Assembly (NCBI GenBank): GCA_009778835.1
Contig: WRFK01000006.1
Coordinates: forward strand, 1 to 20,447
Direction: 5' to 3'
Source of the DNA: Spirochaetaceae bacterium
GTDB taxonomy: Bacteria; Spirochaetota; Spirochaetia; CADAEX01
Length of the DNA stretch: 20,447 nucleotides
Each line of letters starts with the position of its first letter. Positions within the stretch are counted from its first letter, which is position 1. The position numbers and the translations under genes are program-made. This document shows, in pieces, positions 8,091 through 14,978 of this stretch. Under the pieces are notes generated by a model, which saw only the letters and a program-made list of their open reading frames with translations, searched no databases and was not told the origin of the DNA.

Positions 8091-8157
8091 GTAAAAATAA
8101 TATAGGAAATTCCCTATTATATCAATTGCTATAATTTAGTATAGTTTTGGTTGTAAA
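8091..8157. promoter_or_regulatory. Divergent promoter region with a near-palindrome
   Basis: The 67 bases separate the leftward murI operon from the rightward pentapeptide operon. A TATAAT for the plus strand lies at 8130-8135; the minus strand has TTGATA followed about 15 bases later by TATATT. The 16-base near-palindrome ATAGGAAATTCCCTAT (8102-8117) sits between the two and could be an operator. Good -35 boxes are not evident, so the promoter call rests on position and the -10 boxes. Confidence 0.45.
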
Positions 8158-8790
8158 ATGATTGTTTTTGTATATAATTATGGTATGTTCAATTCTGAAA
8201 TATGTGCAATATCAAGATGCAATGTAATAAAAATGTCTGGATATAAAACCTGTTATAAACATATTGCCAATAAAAAAGCTTTTGAAATAAATATTTTAAA
8301 TTATTTAAAGGAGAATGAAAGATTCCTTGATTTAAATATGACAGGATTTCCTTTAAATAATATCACTATTGAAAATAAACGTTTTTATTCCTGCAAATTT
8401 TCAGAACTTATATTAACTAATGTAAAATTTATAAATTGCCATTTCATGCAGTGCTTTTTTGATTATTCGCAGTTTGAAGAGTGTAAGTTTATAAATACCA
8501 ATATAAAATTTACCTGTTTTGCCGGTTCTGTTTTTAATAATTGCGATATTGAATCTTCCGATATTCTCCATACAAACTTTAATGGAATCAAATCCAATAA
8601 TTTAAAAATTAATGAATCTGATCTCTATTTTTCAGGATTTGTAAATTCTACTATGGATAATACTTCATTTTATGATTGCAATATTAAAAAAGTTAATTTT
8701 TCACAATCAAAAAGAAAAAATGTTTCTTTTAAAAAATCAAATTATAGAGAGGCGTTTTTCGATAGATGGGATAAAGTTGAGGATATATGA
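8158..8790 (+). CDS. Pentapeptide-like repeat protein with N-terminal zinc-binding motif
   Basis: The 210-residue product has two parts. Residues 16-35 hold C16-x4-C21-x10-C32-x2-H35, a small treble-clef or zinc-knuckle style motif also seen at the start of many short bacterial proteins. Residues about 55-200 repeat every five residues with a central F, I or L and N, C, S or T in flanking places (for example KFINCHFMQCFF, FNNCDIESSDI), which predicts a right-handed quadrilateral beta helix. Such folds act as protein-interaction surfaces or DNA mimics; the role here is unknown. Neither ATG 8158 nor ATG 8185 has a good ribosome binding site; the second also keeps all the cysteines. It overlaps the MBL gene by four bases (ATGA). 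Confidence 0.78.
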   Translation: MIVFVYNYGMFNSEICAISRCNVIKMSGYKTCYKHIANKKAFEINILNYLKENERFLDLNMTGFPLNNITIENKRFYSCKFSELILTNVKFINCHFMQCFFDYSQFEECKFINTNIKFTCFAGSVFNNCDIESSDILHTNFNGIKSNNLKINESDLYFSGFVNSTMDNTSFYDCNIKKVNFSQSKRKNVSFKKSNYREAFFDRWDKVEDI

Positions 8791-9347
8791 AGCTTTTTAC
8801 TTTGTATAATCTTGAAGGCAATGTAAATACATATCTTATAGGTCTTGAGTCTGGTGGAGATGCTTTAATAATTGATCCAGGTCATATTGATCTATTTCTG
8901 TTAAATCTGCTTGAAGATAATAATTATTTTATAAAATCAATCCTTATTACACATGACCATGAACACCATACAAAAGGGGTAAAAACCCTAATGCGTATTT
9001 ATGAACCTCTGATCTATAGCAAAAGAGCAATGATATACGACTACCCATCGACAACAATAAATACAAATAGTGTTTTAAATCTTTGCGGATTTGATATAAC
9101 TGTTATTGAAGCGCCCGGACATTCTGATGATTCTCTTGTTTTCAGAATTAGAAATGCGTTATTTACAGGAGATGTTTTATCTGCAGGAAAAATAGGATAT
9201 ACTCCTAATTTAGTTACAAAAAAACTGTTACAGGATAATATTGGGAAAAAAATATTTTCTATTAAAGAAGATCTTGTAATATTTCCAGGACATGGTCCCC
9301 CTACTACTCTGAGAGCAGAGAAAGAGTTTAATTCTTCTATTCTTTAG
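8787..9347 (+). CDS. Metallo-beta-lactamase-fold hydrolase (glyoxalase II-like)
   Basis: The 186-residue single-domain protein has the MBL strand-helix pattern: NVNTYLIG near the start, DPG at 30-32, the metal motif H56-D57-H58-E59-H60-H61, H112 in APGHSDDS, D129 in FTGDVLS and H169 in FPGHGP. These are the ligands of a dinuclear site as in glyoxalase II and related thioesterases. The oddity is position 60: the usual motif is HxHxDH and the aspartate that binds the second metal is a histidine here. The product could still bind one or two metals. Substrate unknown. It is the second gene of a two-gene operon with the pentapeptide protein, translationally coupled by ATGA. Confidence 0.88.
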   Translation: MKLFTLYNLEGNVNTYLIGLESGGDALIIDPGHIDLFLLNLLEDNNYFIKSILITHDHEHHTKGVKTLMRIYEPLIYSKRAMIYDYPSTTINTNSVLNLCGFDITVIEAPGHSDDSLVFRIRNALFTGDVLSAGKIGYTPNLVTKKLLQDNIGKKIFSIKEDLVIFPGHGPPTTLRAEKEFNSSIL

Positions 9348-9381
9348 GTTATATTGAAATTTTATTTTTTTTCTGATAGTA

Positions 9382-9407
9382 TCGATATAAAATAAGTTTT
9401 ATATCGA
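9382..9407. promoter_or_regulatory. Perfect 11-bp inverted repeat downstream of the MBL gene
   Basis: TCGATATAAAA (9382-9392) and its exact reverse complement (9397-9407) flank a TAAG loop. It lies 35 bases after the MBL stop and 86 before the next start. There is no T-run directly after it, so an operator or transcript-stabilising hairpin is as likely as a terminator. Confidence 0.5.
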
Positions 9408-9461
9408 ATACACTTAAAGATATTGCAAGAATAATTATATTTTTACATGAAAATTTTAATA

Positions 9462-9479
9462 TTTGGTGATGACACCAAA
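9462..9479 (+). promoter_or_regulatory. Hairpin just upstream of a ribosome binding site
   Basis: TTTGGTG and CACCAAA form a perfect 7-bp stem with loop ATGA. It ends three bases before the strong AGGGGTGG ribosome binding site (9481-9488) of the barrel protein starting at 9493. It could tune translation or protect the mRNA 5' end; no ligand or partner is indicated. Confidence 0.45.
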
Positions 9480-9492
9480 AAGGGGTGGTAAG

Positions 9493-10185
9493 ATGAAAAA
9501 AAGGTTAGTTGTGATATTTGTACTCTTAATGGTTGTTACAGGTCTTTTTGCACAGCAAGCCGGACAATTTAGTGTTGGTAGCCGACTTGGTCCATCTTTT
9601 GGATTTAACAATTCCGGGGATTTTGTGGATTTATTAAAATTAACATTAATTGCAGAAGATCCTTTCCTCGCAAATATGATTTCAATTTCAAATGAAAGGC
9701 TTACAAATTTTAACTTTGTTCTATACGGGGCTTATACGATTATTGACAACCTCTCCTTACAAGCAGAACTAAATTTTATGATCAATCAAGGGTATAAAAT
9801 AGAAACAACTATGTTAGGATTGAGCTTGGGTTCAACAAAGATCACTTATTCCTCCCTTGATATTCCCATACTGCTTAAATACACTTTTGTAAATAATCCG
9901 GCACTTTTTGGTATCCTCGCAGGTCCGCATATATCAATTCCTTTAGGAAAAGCAAAAATATCCGGTTTTGGAATGAGTGAAAAATTTAATATTGAAAACT
10001 TTGCTACATTCGGACTTACAGCAGGAATTTTTGGTGGATACCAGATAGGACCAGGACGTATTTTGGCAGACCTTCGTTTTGTCTTTGATTTTAATGCTTT
10101 AGAGGAAAAAGAAGAAGTAATAACCATTGAGTTCATGAAGCGTCGGGCTCTTTCCCTTACCGCTGGCTACGAAATCTCTTTCTAA
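9493..10185 (+). CDS. Outer-membrane beta-barrel protein (porin-family type)
   Basis: The 230-residue product starts at ATG 9493, not at a longer in-frame start, because AGGGGTGG lies right before it and a signal peptide (MKKRLVVIFVLLMVVTGLFA, cleaved about residue 20) begins there. The mature chain alternates polar and hydrophobic residues with strand-like blocks (FSVGSRLGPSFGF, LSLQAELNFMI, LFGILAGPHISIPLG, RALSLTAGYEISF), and ends in a strand with a terminal aromatic, as in outer-membrane barrels of the OMP_b-brl_2 type. About eight strands are likely. It is paralogous to the gene at 10467: both share the order of a Q-x-E-[IL]-N-F strand, a [DE]-IP-[IV]-L strand and an LAGP turn. Confidence 0.8.
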   Translation: MKKRLVVIFVLLMVVTGLFAQQAGQFSVGSRLGPSFGFNNSGDFVDLLKLTLIAEDPFLANMISISNERLTNFNFVLYGAYTIIDNLSLQAELNFMINQGYKIETTMLGLSLGSTKITYSSLDIPILLKYTFVNNPALFGILAGPHISIPLGKAKISGFGMSEKFNIENFATFGLTAGIFGGYQIGPGRILADLRFVFDFNALEEKEEVITIEFMKRRALSLTAGYEISF

Positions 10186-10210
10186 ACATAATCTTTTATT
10201 GACAAAATAT

Positions 10211-10279
10211 ACGCCAAAGCACGGAGAATGCGGAAGTGCAAAGTAGTTTTTTTAAATTATCATTCTCCGGACTTGGCGT
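10211..10279. repeat. Long intergenic hairpin / palindromic element
   Basis: ACGCCAA (10211-10217) pairs with TTGGCGT (10273-10279), and CGGAGAATG (10222-10230) pairs with CATTCTCCG (10261-10269), separated by a 4/3-base internal loop and enclosing a 30-base loop. It lies 25 bases after the stop of the first barrel gene; TTTTTTATAA begins five bases after its end. It may be that gene's terminator or a small palindromic mobile remnant with terminal inverted repeats. Confidence 0.55.
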
Positions 10280-10356
10280 GATGTTTTTTATAATTTTATT
10301 AAAACCTGTTTTAAAACAAGCGTTGTTGACCTCCTTGACATAAAATTGCTTTTTCA

Positions 10357-10385
10357 TTGACAATTTTTGTTCATAAACATAAAAT
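10357..10385 (+). promoter_or_regulatory. Sigma-70-type promoter for the second barrel gene
   Basis: TTGACA (10357-10362) and TAAAAT (10380-10385) are separated by exactly 17 bases. The predicted transcript start is near 10392, giving a leader of about 75 bases before ATG 10467. A further TATAAT (10434-10439) lies downstream but has only a poor -35. The start has AAGGA at 10456-10460. Confidence 0.6.
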
Positions 10386-10466
10386 ATAAGTCAAGAAATT
10401 GGAAAAGTTGAGGTAAACTTAACTAAATTGTAGTATAATTATTTAATTTCTAAATAAGGAAATATT

Positions 10467-11174
10467 ATGAAAAAAATATTATTTATTATAATGTGTTTGC
10501 TGATTACAACATCTTTATTTGCGATGGATATTAAAACTGGCGGTAATATAGGGCTTAATGGCAGCGCTAATACCGGCAGCGATTGGCAAAAACCAATTAA
10601 AGATAGTGGTTTTTCAAATGAAGTCAAATTAGGATTTGAAATGGGTGCATTTTGGGAAATACCAATAAATGATCTTTTTTCTGTTCAGCCGGAAATCAAT
10701 TTTTTATTAGTCAGGGCCGGATACAGTGGCACTGATCATAGAGAGGGTTTCGATGGATATACTTACACCCCTTATACTGTGGATATAAAATTTTCACAAA
10801 CGCTAAAAATCCTTGAAATTCCTGTTCTTGCAAAATTAAATTTTGGAACAAAAACCAAGTTTTTCCTTTTAGCAGGTCCCATAGTTGAAATAATCCTTGG
10901 AGATGTAACTACTAACTGGGAAGAAAATGAAAATACGTATTCAGGCTTTTTTGGATACACTGCTTATGATAAACATGATTATGTTAGCTCACCTGATAAC
11001 CGCTTTATATTGGGAGGAACTGTTGGATTGGGTTTTAGTATACCAACAAGCGAGGGAAGATTTATTTTGGATTTAAGATATAGAACGACATTTACAAAAA
11101 TATTTAATAATGACAATACTATGGTTAATACTGTTGGACTTAGAATAGGCTATGGCGTTGATATAGAGTTATAA
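10467..11174 (+). CDS. Outer-membrane beta-barrel protein, paralogue of the preceding gene
   Basis: A 235-residue protein with a signal peptide (MKKILFIIMCLLITTSLFA, cleavage about residue 19-20). The mature part has amphipathic strands and short turns: FSVQPEINFLLVRAGY, LKILEIPVLAKLNF, FFLLAGPIVEIILG, FILDLRYRTTF and a last strand GLRIGYGVDIEL. The order of these blocks matches the gene at 9493, so the two came from a duplication and have diverged strongly. Residues about 78-105 (HREGFDGYTYTPYT) and 150-180 are the likely surface loops, rich in Y, D and G. It has its own promoter, separate from the first barrel. Confidence 0.8.
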   Translation: MKKILFIIMCLLITTSLFAMDIKTGGNIGLNGSANTGSDWQKPIKDSGFSNEVKLGFEMGAFWEIPINDLFSVQPEINFLLVRAGYSGTDHREGFDGYTYTPYTVDIKFSQTLKILEIPVLAKLNFGTKTKFFLLAGPIVEIILGDVTTNWEENENTYSGFFGYTAYDKHDYVSSPDNRFILGGTVGLGFSIPTSEGRFILDLRYRTTFTKIFNNDNTMVNTVGLRIGYGVDIEL

Positions 11175-11184
11175 CAGTTCCGGT

Positions 11185-11201
11185 TCCTGTTTTTAACAGG
11201 A
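11185..11201 (+). terminator. Terminator candidate after the second barrel gene
   Basis: TCCTGTT (11185-11191), loop TTT and AACAGGA (11195-11201), a 7-bp perfect stem, lies 10 bases after the stop. The following T-run is short (TGACTTTTC), so termination is plausible but not certain. The hairpin is symmetric and could serve both converging transcripts. Confidence 0.45.
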
Positions 11202-11216
11202 TGACTTTTCAAGAGG

Positions 11217-11237
11217 AGACGTTCGATAGTTACGTCT
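11217..11237 (+). terminator. Second terminator candidate at the convergent junction
   Basis: AGACGT (11217-11222) pairs with ACGTCT (11232-11237) round a nine-base loop, followed by TTAATTTTT on the plus strand. It overlaps the last codons and the stop of the convergent SH3 lipoprotein gene. Confidence 0.4.
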
Positions 11238-11610
11238 TTAATTTTTCAGATTCTTCTTTTGCTTTTTCATGAGAGGAGAGCAGTTTAATATAAGCGCCGA
11301 AAACCCACCCTTTTAAGCCGCCATAAGTTATTTGATACCAGTAGTTGTCTACCCCTTCAACATTATCCATTTTGCTGGATTTAGATACAATTTCAAGAAT
11401 ATATCCCTTCCATAAGGTAGTTACTGCCTTTGCTTTTACAGAGGGCTCTGTCCGGAGCCTTAAATGAGAAGATACAATTACAGCATAACTTGTATTTTGT
11501 TCAAGAACCTGTGTTGGCGGGAGATCAATTATAACTATTTCATCTTCCTTTTTGCAGGAAAATAAAGATATTATAAATATAATTATTATTACAATGTAAT
11601 ATTTTTTCAT
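11230..11610 (-). CDS. SH3-domain lipoprotein
   Basis: The 126-residue product starts with a hydrophobic signal ending in the lipobox SLFSC, with C19 the lipidated residue, followed by KKEDE. Residues about 40-110 form a bacterial SH3 (SH3_3) domain: SSHLRLRTEPSVKAKAV, then a GYILEIV strand, WYQITYGGLKGWVFGAYI at the end. Such domains commonly bind cell-wall peptides. Residues 112-126 are a charged tail. The product is probably anchored to a membrane facing the periplasm. It follows uvrB by 34 bases, so it may share the htrA-uvrB transcript. Confidence 0.85.
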   Translation of the reverse strand: MKKYYIVIIIIFIISLFSCKKEDEIVIIDLPPTQVLEQNTSYAVIVSSHLRLRTEPSVKAKAVTTLWKGYILEIVSKSSKMDNVEGVDNYWYQITYGGLKGWVFGAYIKLLSSHEKAKEESEKLKT

Positions 11611-11644
11611 TTCAAACTACCCTATCTCTATAAAATATAAACTG

Positions 11645-13660
11645 CTATTCTTTAAGTTGTATTATTTCATCGCGTATAAAAGCAGCTTCTTCAAAATTCA
11701 GATTTTTTGCATGCTCAAGCATAACTGCTTCCAGTTCTTTAATCAACTTTTTCTTTTCATTTTTATTAATAATATTATATCTGCTCTTTATTAATTCAAC
11801 ATCAAATTCAGTTGCTTTCTTTTTATCTTCAATTTTTCTTACAAGAATATCCTGTATGGATTTTCTTATTGTTACCGGAGTTATTCCATGTTCTTTATTA
11901 TATTTTTTCTGTATCTCTCTTCGTCTTTCTGTCTCGTCAATCGCTTCCTTCATTGCATCGGTAATTTTATCTGCATACATTATTACTTTGCCATTTACAT
12001 TACGGGCAGCCCTTCCGATTGTTTGTATAAGTGATGTCGCAGAGCGGAGGAACCCTATTTTATCCGCATCCATAATGGCAATCAGCGAAACTTCGGGCAA
12101 ATCAAGCCCTTCCCTTAAAAGATTTATCCCCACAACAACATCGCTTATCCCCAGCCGCAGGTCTTTAAGAATTTCAACCCGTTCTATTGTTTCAACTTCA
12201 GAATGGAGATATCTGACTTTTAGACCTGCTTCTGAAAAATATTCAGTAAGGTCTTCTGCCATTTTTTTTGTAAGAGTTGTAATAAGCGTCCTTTCGTTAT
12301 TTTGGATCCTCATGTTTATTTCGCCAAAAAGATCTTCTATTTGCCCTTTAGTGGGCTTTATAATAACTTCCGGGTCAACAAGCCCTGTTGGCCTGATTAT
12401 CTGTTCAACTATTTTTTTGGATCTCTCCTTTTCTTCTTTTCCCGGAGTTGCAGAAACAAAAACAAAAGTATTGATTATTGAATTAAACTCATTATAAAAA
12501 AGCGGCCTGTTATCAAGAGCAGAAGGGAGCCTGAATCCATGGTTTACAAGATTTAGTTTTCTTGACCTGTCGCCTTCATACATTCCCCTAACCTGCGACA
12601 AGGTAACATGCGATTCATCAATAAATGCAATAGCATTTTCAGGAAAATAATCCAGTAAAACAAAGGGCCGTTCCCCTTCTCCTCTGCCTGAAATATGGCG
12701 CGAATAGTTCTCTATTCCATTGCAATACCCCATCTCTTCAAGCATTTCAATATCATATTCTGTTCTTGTTTTAATGCGCTGCGCTTCAAGAATTTTTCCC
12801 TCTTTATTTAATTCTTCAATACGTAATGCAAGCTCATCTTTTATTTTTATAAGGCTGGATTTTAATTTCTCCTCAGGAACGACAAAGTGTTTTGCAGGAT
12901 ATAATGTGATATATTCGTAATCTCCTATAATTTCTCCTGATATTGGATTAAACTCACTTATCTTTACAATTTTTTCCCAATCAAGCTCTATCCTATAGGC
13001 ATTTTTTATATATGAAGGGAATATATCGATTATTTCTCCTCTTATTCTAAAACACCCCCTTACAGGGGTAAGATCATTCCTTTCATATTGCATTTGCACA
13101 AGTGATTTTGCCATATCCAATGTATCGATTTTATCTTCTTCTCTAAAACGGTAACGCATATCCTTATAAGACTTTGGGTCTCCCAGGCCATATATGCACG
13201 ATACAGTAGAAACAATAATTACATCATTTCTTTCAAGAAGCGAAGAGGTTGCAGAAAGCCTTAACCTTTCGATCTCATCGTTTATTGAGGCATCTTTTTC
13301 TATGTATAGATCTTTTGATGGAACATACGCTTCGGGCTGATAATAATCATAATATGAAACAAAATATTCAACAGCATTTTCAGGAAAAAAATCTTTAAAT
13401 TCCCTGTAGAGCTGGGCAGCCAGGGTTTTGTTATGCGAAAGCACAAGTACCGGCTTATTTATTTTTTCAATAATTTTAGCCATTGTAAAAGTCTTTCCGG
13501 AGCCTGTTACCCCTTTTAAGACTTGAATTTTAAGCCCTTTTTCTATTCCCTCTGCAAGTTGATTAATTGCGTTTATTTGATCTCCGGCAGGAGCAAAATC
13601 AGATACTACTTTAAATTTATTCAGGTATTTATTATTTCTGATGTCTGTCTGAGAGTCCAA
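11645..13660 (-). CDS. uvrB: UvrABC excinuclease subunit B
   Basis: UvrB verifies DNA damage and recruits UvrC in nucleotide excision repair. It carries helicase motifs: Walker A GVTGSGKTF, the beta-hairpin region YFVSYYDYYQPEAYVPSKD that locks one DNA strand, the IDESHVTL motif II, LREGLDLPEVSL, QTIGRAARN motif VI, and a C-terminal UVR motif (LEAVMLEHAKNLNFEEAA) that contacts UvrC. The family start usually lies just before NKFKVVSDFAPAGDQ. I chose TTG 13660 because GGAG lies seven bases upstream; the longer alternative is GTG at 13687 (680 residues), which has no ribosome binding site. Either way it overlaps the end of htrA, by 29 or 56 bases. All motifs are intact. Confidence 0.97.
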   Translation of the reverse strand: MDSQTDIRNNKYLNKFKVVSDFAPAGDQINAINQLAEGIEKGLKIQVLKGVTGSGKTFTMAKIIEKINKPVLVLSHNKTLAAQLYREFKDFFPENAVEYFVSYYDYYQPEAYVPSKDLYIEKDASINDEIERLRLSATSSLLERNDVIIVSTVSCIYGLGDPKSYKDMRYRFREEDKIDTLDMAKSLVQMQYERNDLTPVRGCFRIRGEIIDIFPSYIKNAYRIELDWEKIVKISEFNPISGEIIGDYEYITLYPAKHFVVPEEKLKSSLIKIKDELALRIEELNKEGKILEAQRIKTRTEYDIEMLEEMGYCNGIENYSRHISGRGEGERPFVLLDYFPENAIAFIDESHVTLSQVRGMYEGDRSRKLNLVNHGFRLPSALDNRPLFYNEFNSIINTFVFVSATPGKEEKERSKKIVEQIIRPTGLVDPEVIIKPTKGQIEDLFGEINMRIQNNERTLITTLTKKMAEDLTEYFSEAGLKVRYLHSEVETIERVEILKDLRLGISDVVVGINLLREGLDLPEVSLIAIMDADKIGFLRSATSLIQTIGRAARNVNGKVIMYADKITDAMKEAIDETERRREIQKKYNKEHGITPVTIRKSIQDILVRKIEDKKKATEFDVELIKSRYNIINKNEKKKLIKELEAVMLEHAKNLNFEEAAFIRDEIIQLKE

Positions 13661-14882
13661 CTGAAAGCTCCATCTCTTTTTTAGCACGGATAATTTTAAC
13701 TTTTACAACTTCACCAGGTTTTTTATCTTCAAGAGCGCTGTAAAAATCTGCCAGTGTTTTTGTTGATAGTCCATCAATTTCAATAATAATATCTCCGCCA
13801 ACCAAAAATGTTGACCTGCCATATCTAACAGCTTCTGTCCCACCTTTAAGCCCTGCTTTTTCAGCAGTACTCCCTTTTGCAACTTTGGAAATAAGAATCC
13901 CTTTACTAACAGGAAGCGAAGCATATCTTACAAGTTCATGAAAAATTTCCACAAATTCAATATCTATCCAACCTCTGTTTACTTTTCCATATTTTATAAG
14001 ATCAGGAACTACTCTTTTTGCAGTATCAACAGGAACAGCAAATCCAATCCCTATCGAACCTCCGGATGGAGAATAGATCATGGTATTTATCCCGATCATC
14101 TCCCCTTTGGAGTCGATCATGGGGCCGCCTGAATTTCCTGGATTGATAGATGCATCTGTTTGTATCATATCTTTTATAATGTAGCGACTACCTGGATTTG
14201 GCTGAACAGGGCGACCAAGTCCTGAAATTACACCTGTAGTAAGTGTTCTTTCATAACCAAATGGGTTTCCTATTGCAAGAACTTTTTGTCCTACAAGCAG
14301 ATTTGAAGAATCTCCCATTGGAATAGTTACAAGTTTTTTATTTTTAGGATCGATCTTTACAACTGCAAGATCATTTTCATGATCAATTCCTATAACATTT
14401 CCATCAAATTGAGAACCATCCGCAAGAGTCACATATACTTTATAGGCATTTTCAAGAACATGTTTGTTTGTAAGGATATAGCCTCTGTGATCTATTATTG
14501 TCCCTGAACCGCTTCCTCCCTGTCTGGGAACAGGTTCAAGAAACCAGTTTAGTGTTACAATTTCTATAGAGATATTAACAACAGCTTCGTTAAGCTGCTG
14601 ATATATGTTTATATTTTCAAGTTCATCCTGCTGATACCTGTTGGTATCTTTTATTTTATGAAGTTCAGTTGGTTTGTTATCGGTTTGTAAAACAAAATCT
14701 GCTGATGAAACTGGGGCTTGAGCTTCTGTTTTTATTTGAGGCATTTCAGATTGAGTTGTATCAGAAATTATCTCTTTTTTAGGAGTTACTTTAAGTATTC
14801 CTAACCCAACAAGAAATAGTATTACAATAATTACTGTTGCTGCAGAATAAAAGGCAACCTGGCCGCGTGAGTATAATCTCAT
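13632..14882 (-). CDS. htrA: HtrA/DegP-family serine protease with one PDZ domain
   Basis: An envelope protease that degrades misfolded proteins. Residues 9-35 form an uncleaved-looking membrane anchor (FYSAATVIIVILFLVGLGIL). A linker follows, then a trypsin-like domain with catalytic H141 (NKHVLENA), D171 (ENDLAVVK) and S251 (GNSGGPMI), numbered from ATG 14882. One C-terminal PDZ domain (about 315-405) contains GILISKV and GGDIIIEIDG. The length, about 416, fits single-PDZ DegS-like proteases. The longer start TTG 14918 adds 12 residues but has no ribosome binding site. ATG 14882 also lacks a good one. It heads the htrA-uvrB-SH3 run. Confidence 0.94.
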   Translation of the reverse strand: MRLYSRGQVAFYSAATVIIVILFLVGLGILKVTPKKEIISDTTQSEMPQIKTEAQAPVSSADFVLQTDNKPTELHKIKDTNRYQQDELENINIYQQLNEAVVNISIEIVTLNWFLEPVPRQGGSGSGTIIDHRGYILTNKHVLENAYKVYVTLADGSQFDGNVIGIDHENDLAVVKIDPKNKKLVTIPMGDSSNLLVGQKVLAIGNPFGYERTLTTGVISGLGRPVQPNPGSRYIIKDMIQTDASINPGNSGGPMIDSKGEMIGINTMIYSPSGGSIGIGFAVPVDTAKRVVPDLIKYGKVNRGWIDIEFVEIFHELVRYASLPVSKGILISKVAKGSTAEKAGLKGGTEAVRYGRSTFLVGGDIIIEIDGLSTKTLADFYSALEDKKPGEVVKVKIIRAKKEMELSVGLSDRHQK

Positions 14883-14978
14883 TCTTATAATATAATAACT
14901 TATCCCTATATTTTTCAAGGAGTTGTTATAGTATTTAGTCCAAAAATAAAGCTAATTCCACTACACCCGCAATAACCC

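Noticed and set aside
10408..10439. Promoter TTGAGG/TATAAT for the second barrel gene
   Set aside because: The spacer is 20 bases, too long; the upstream TTGACA-17-TAAAAT pair is better.
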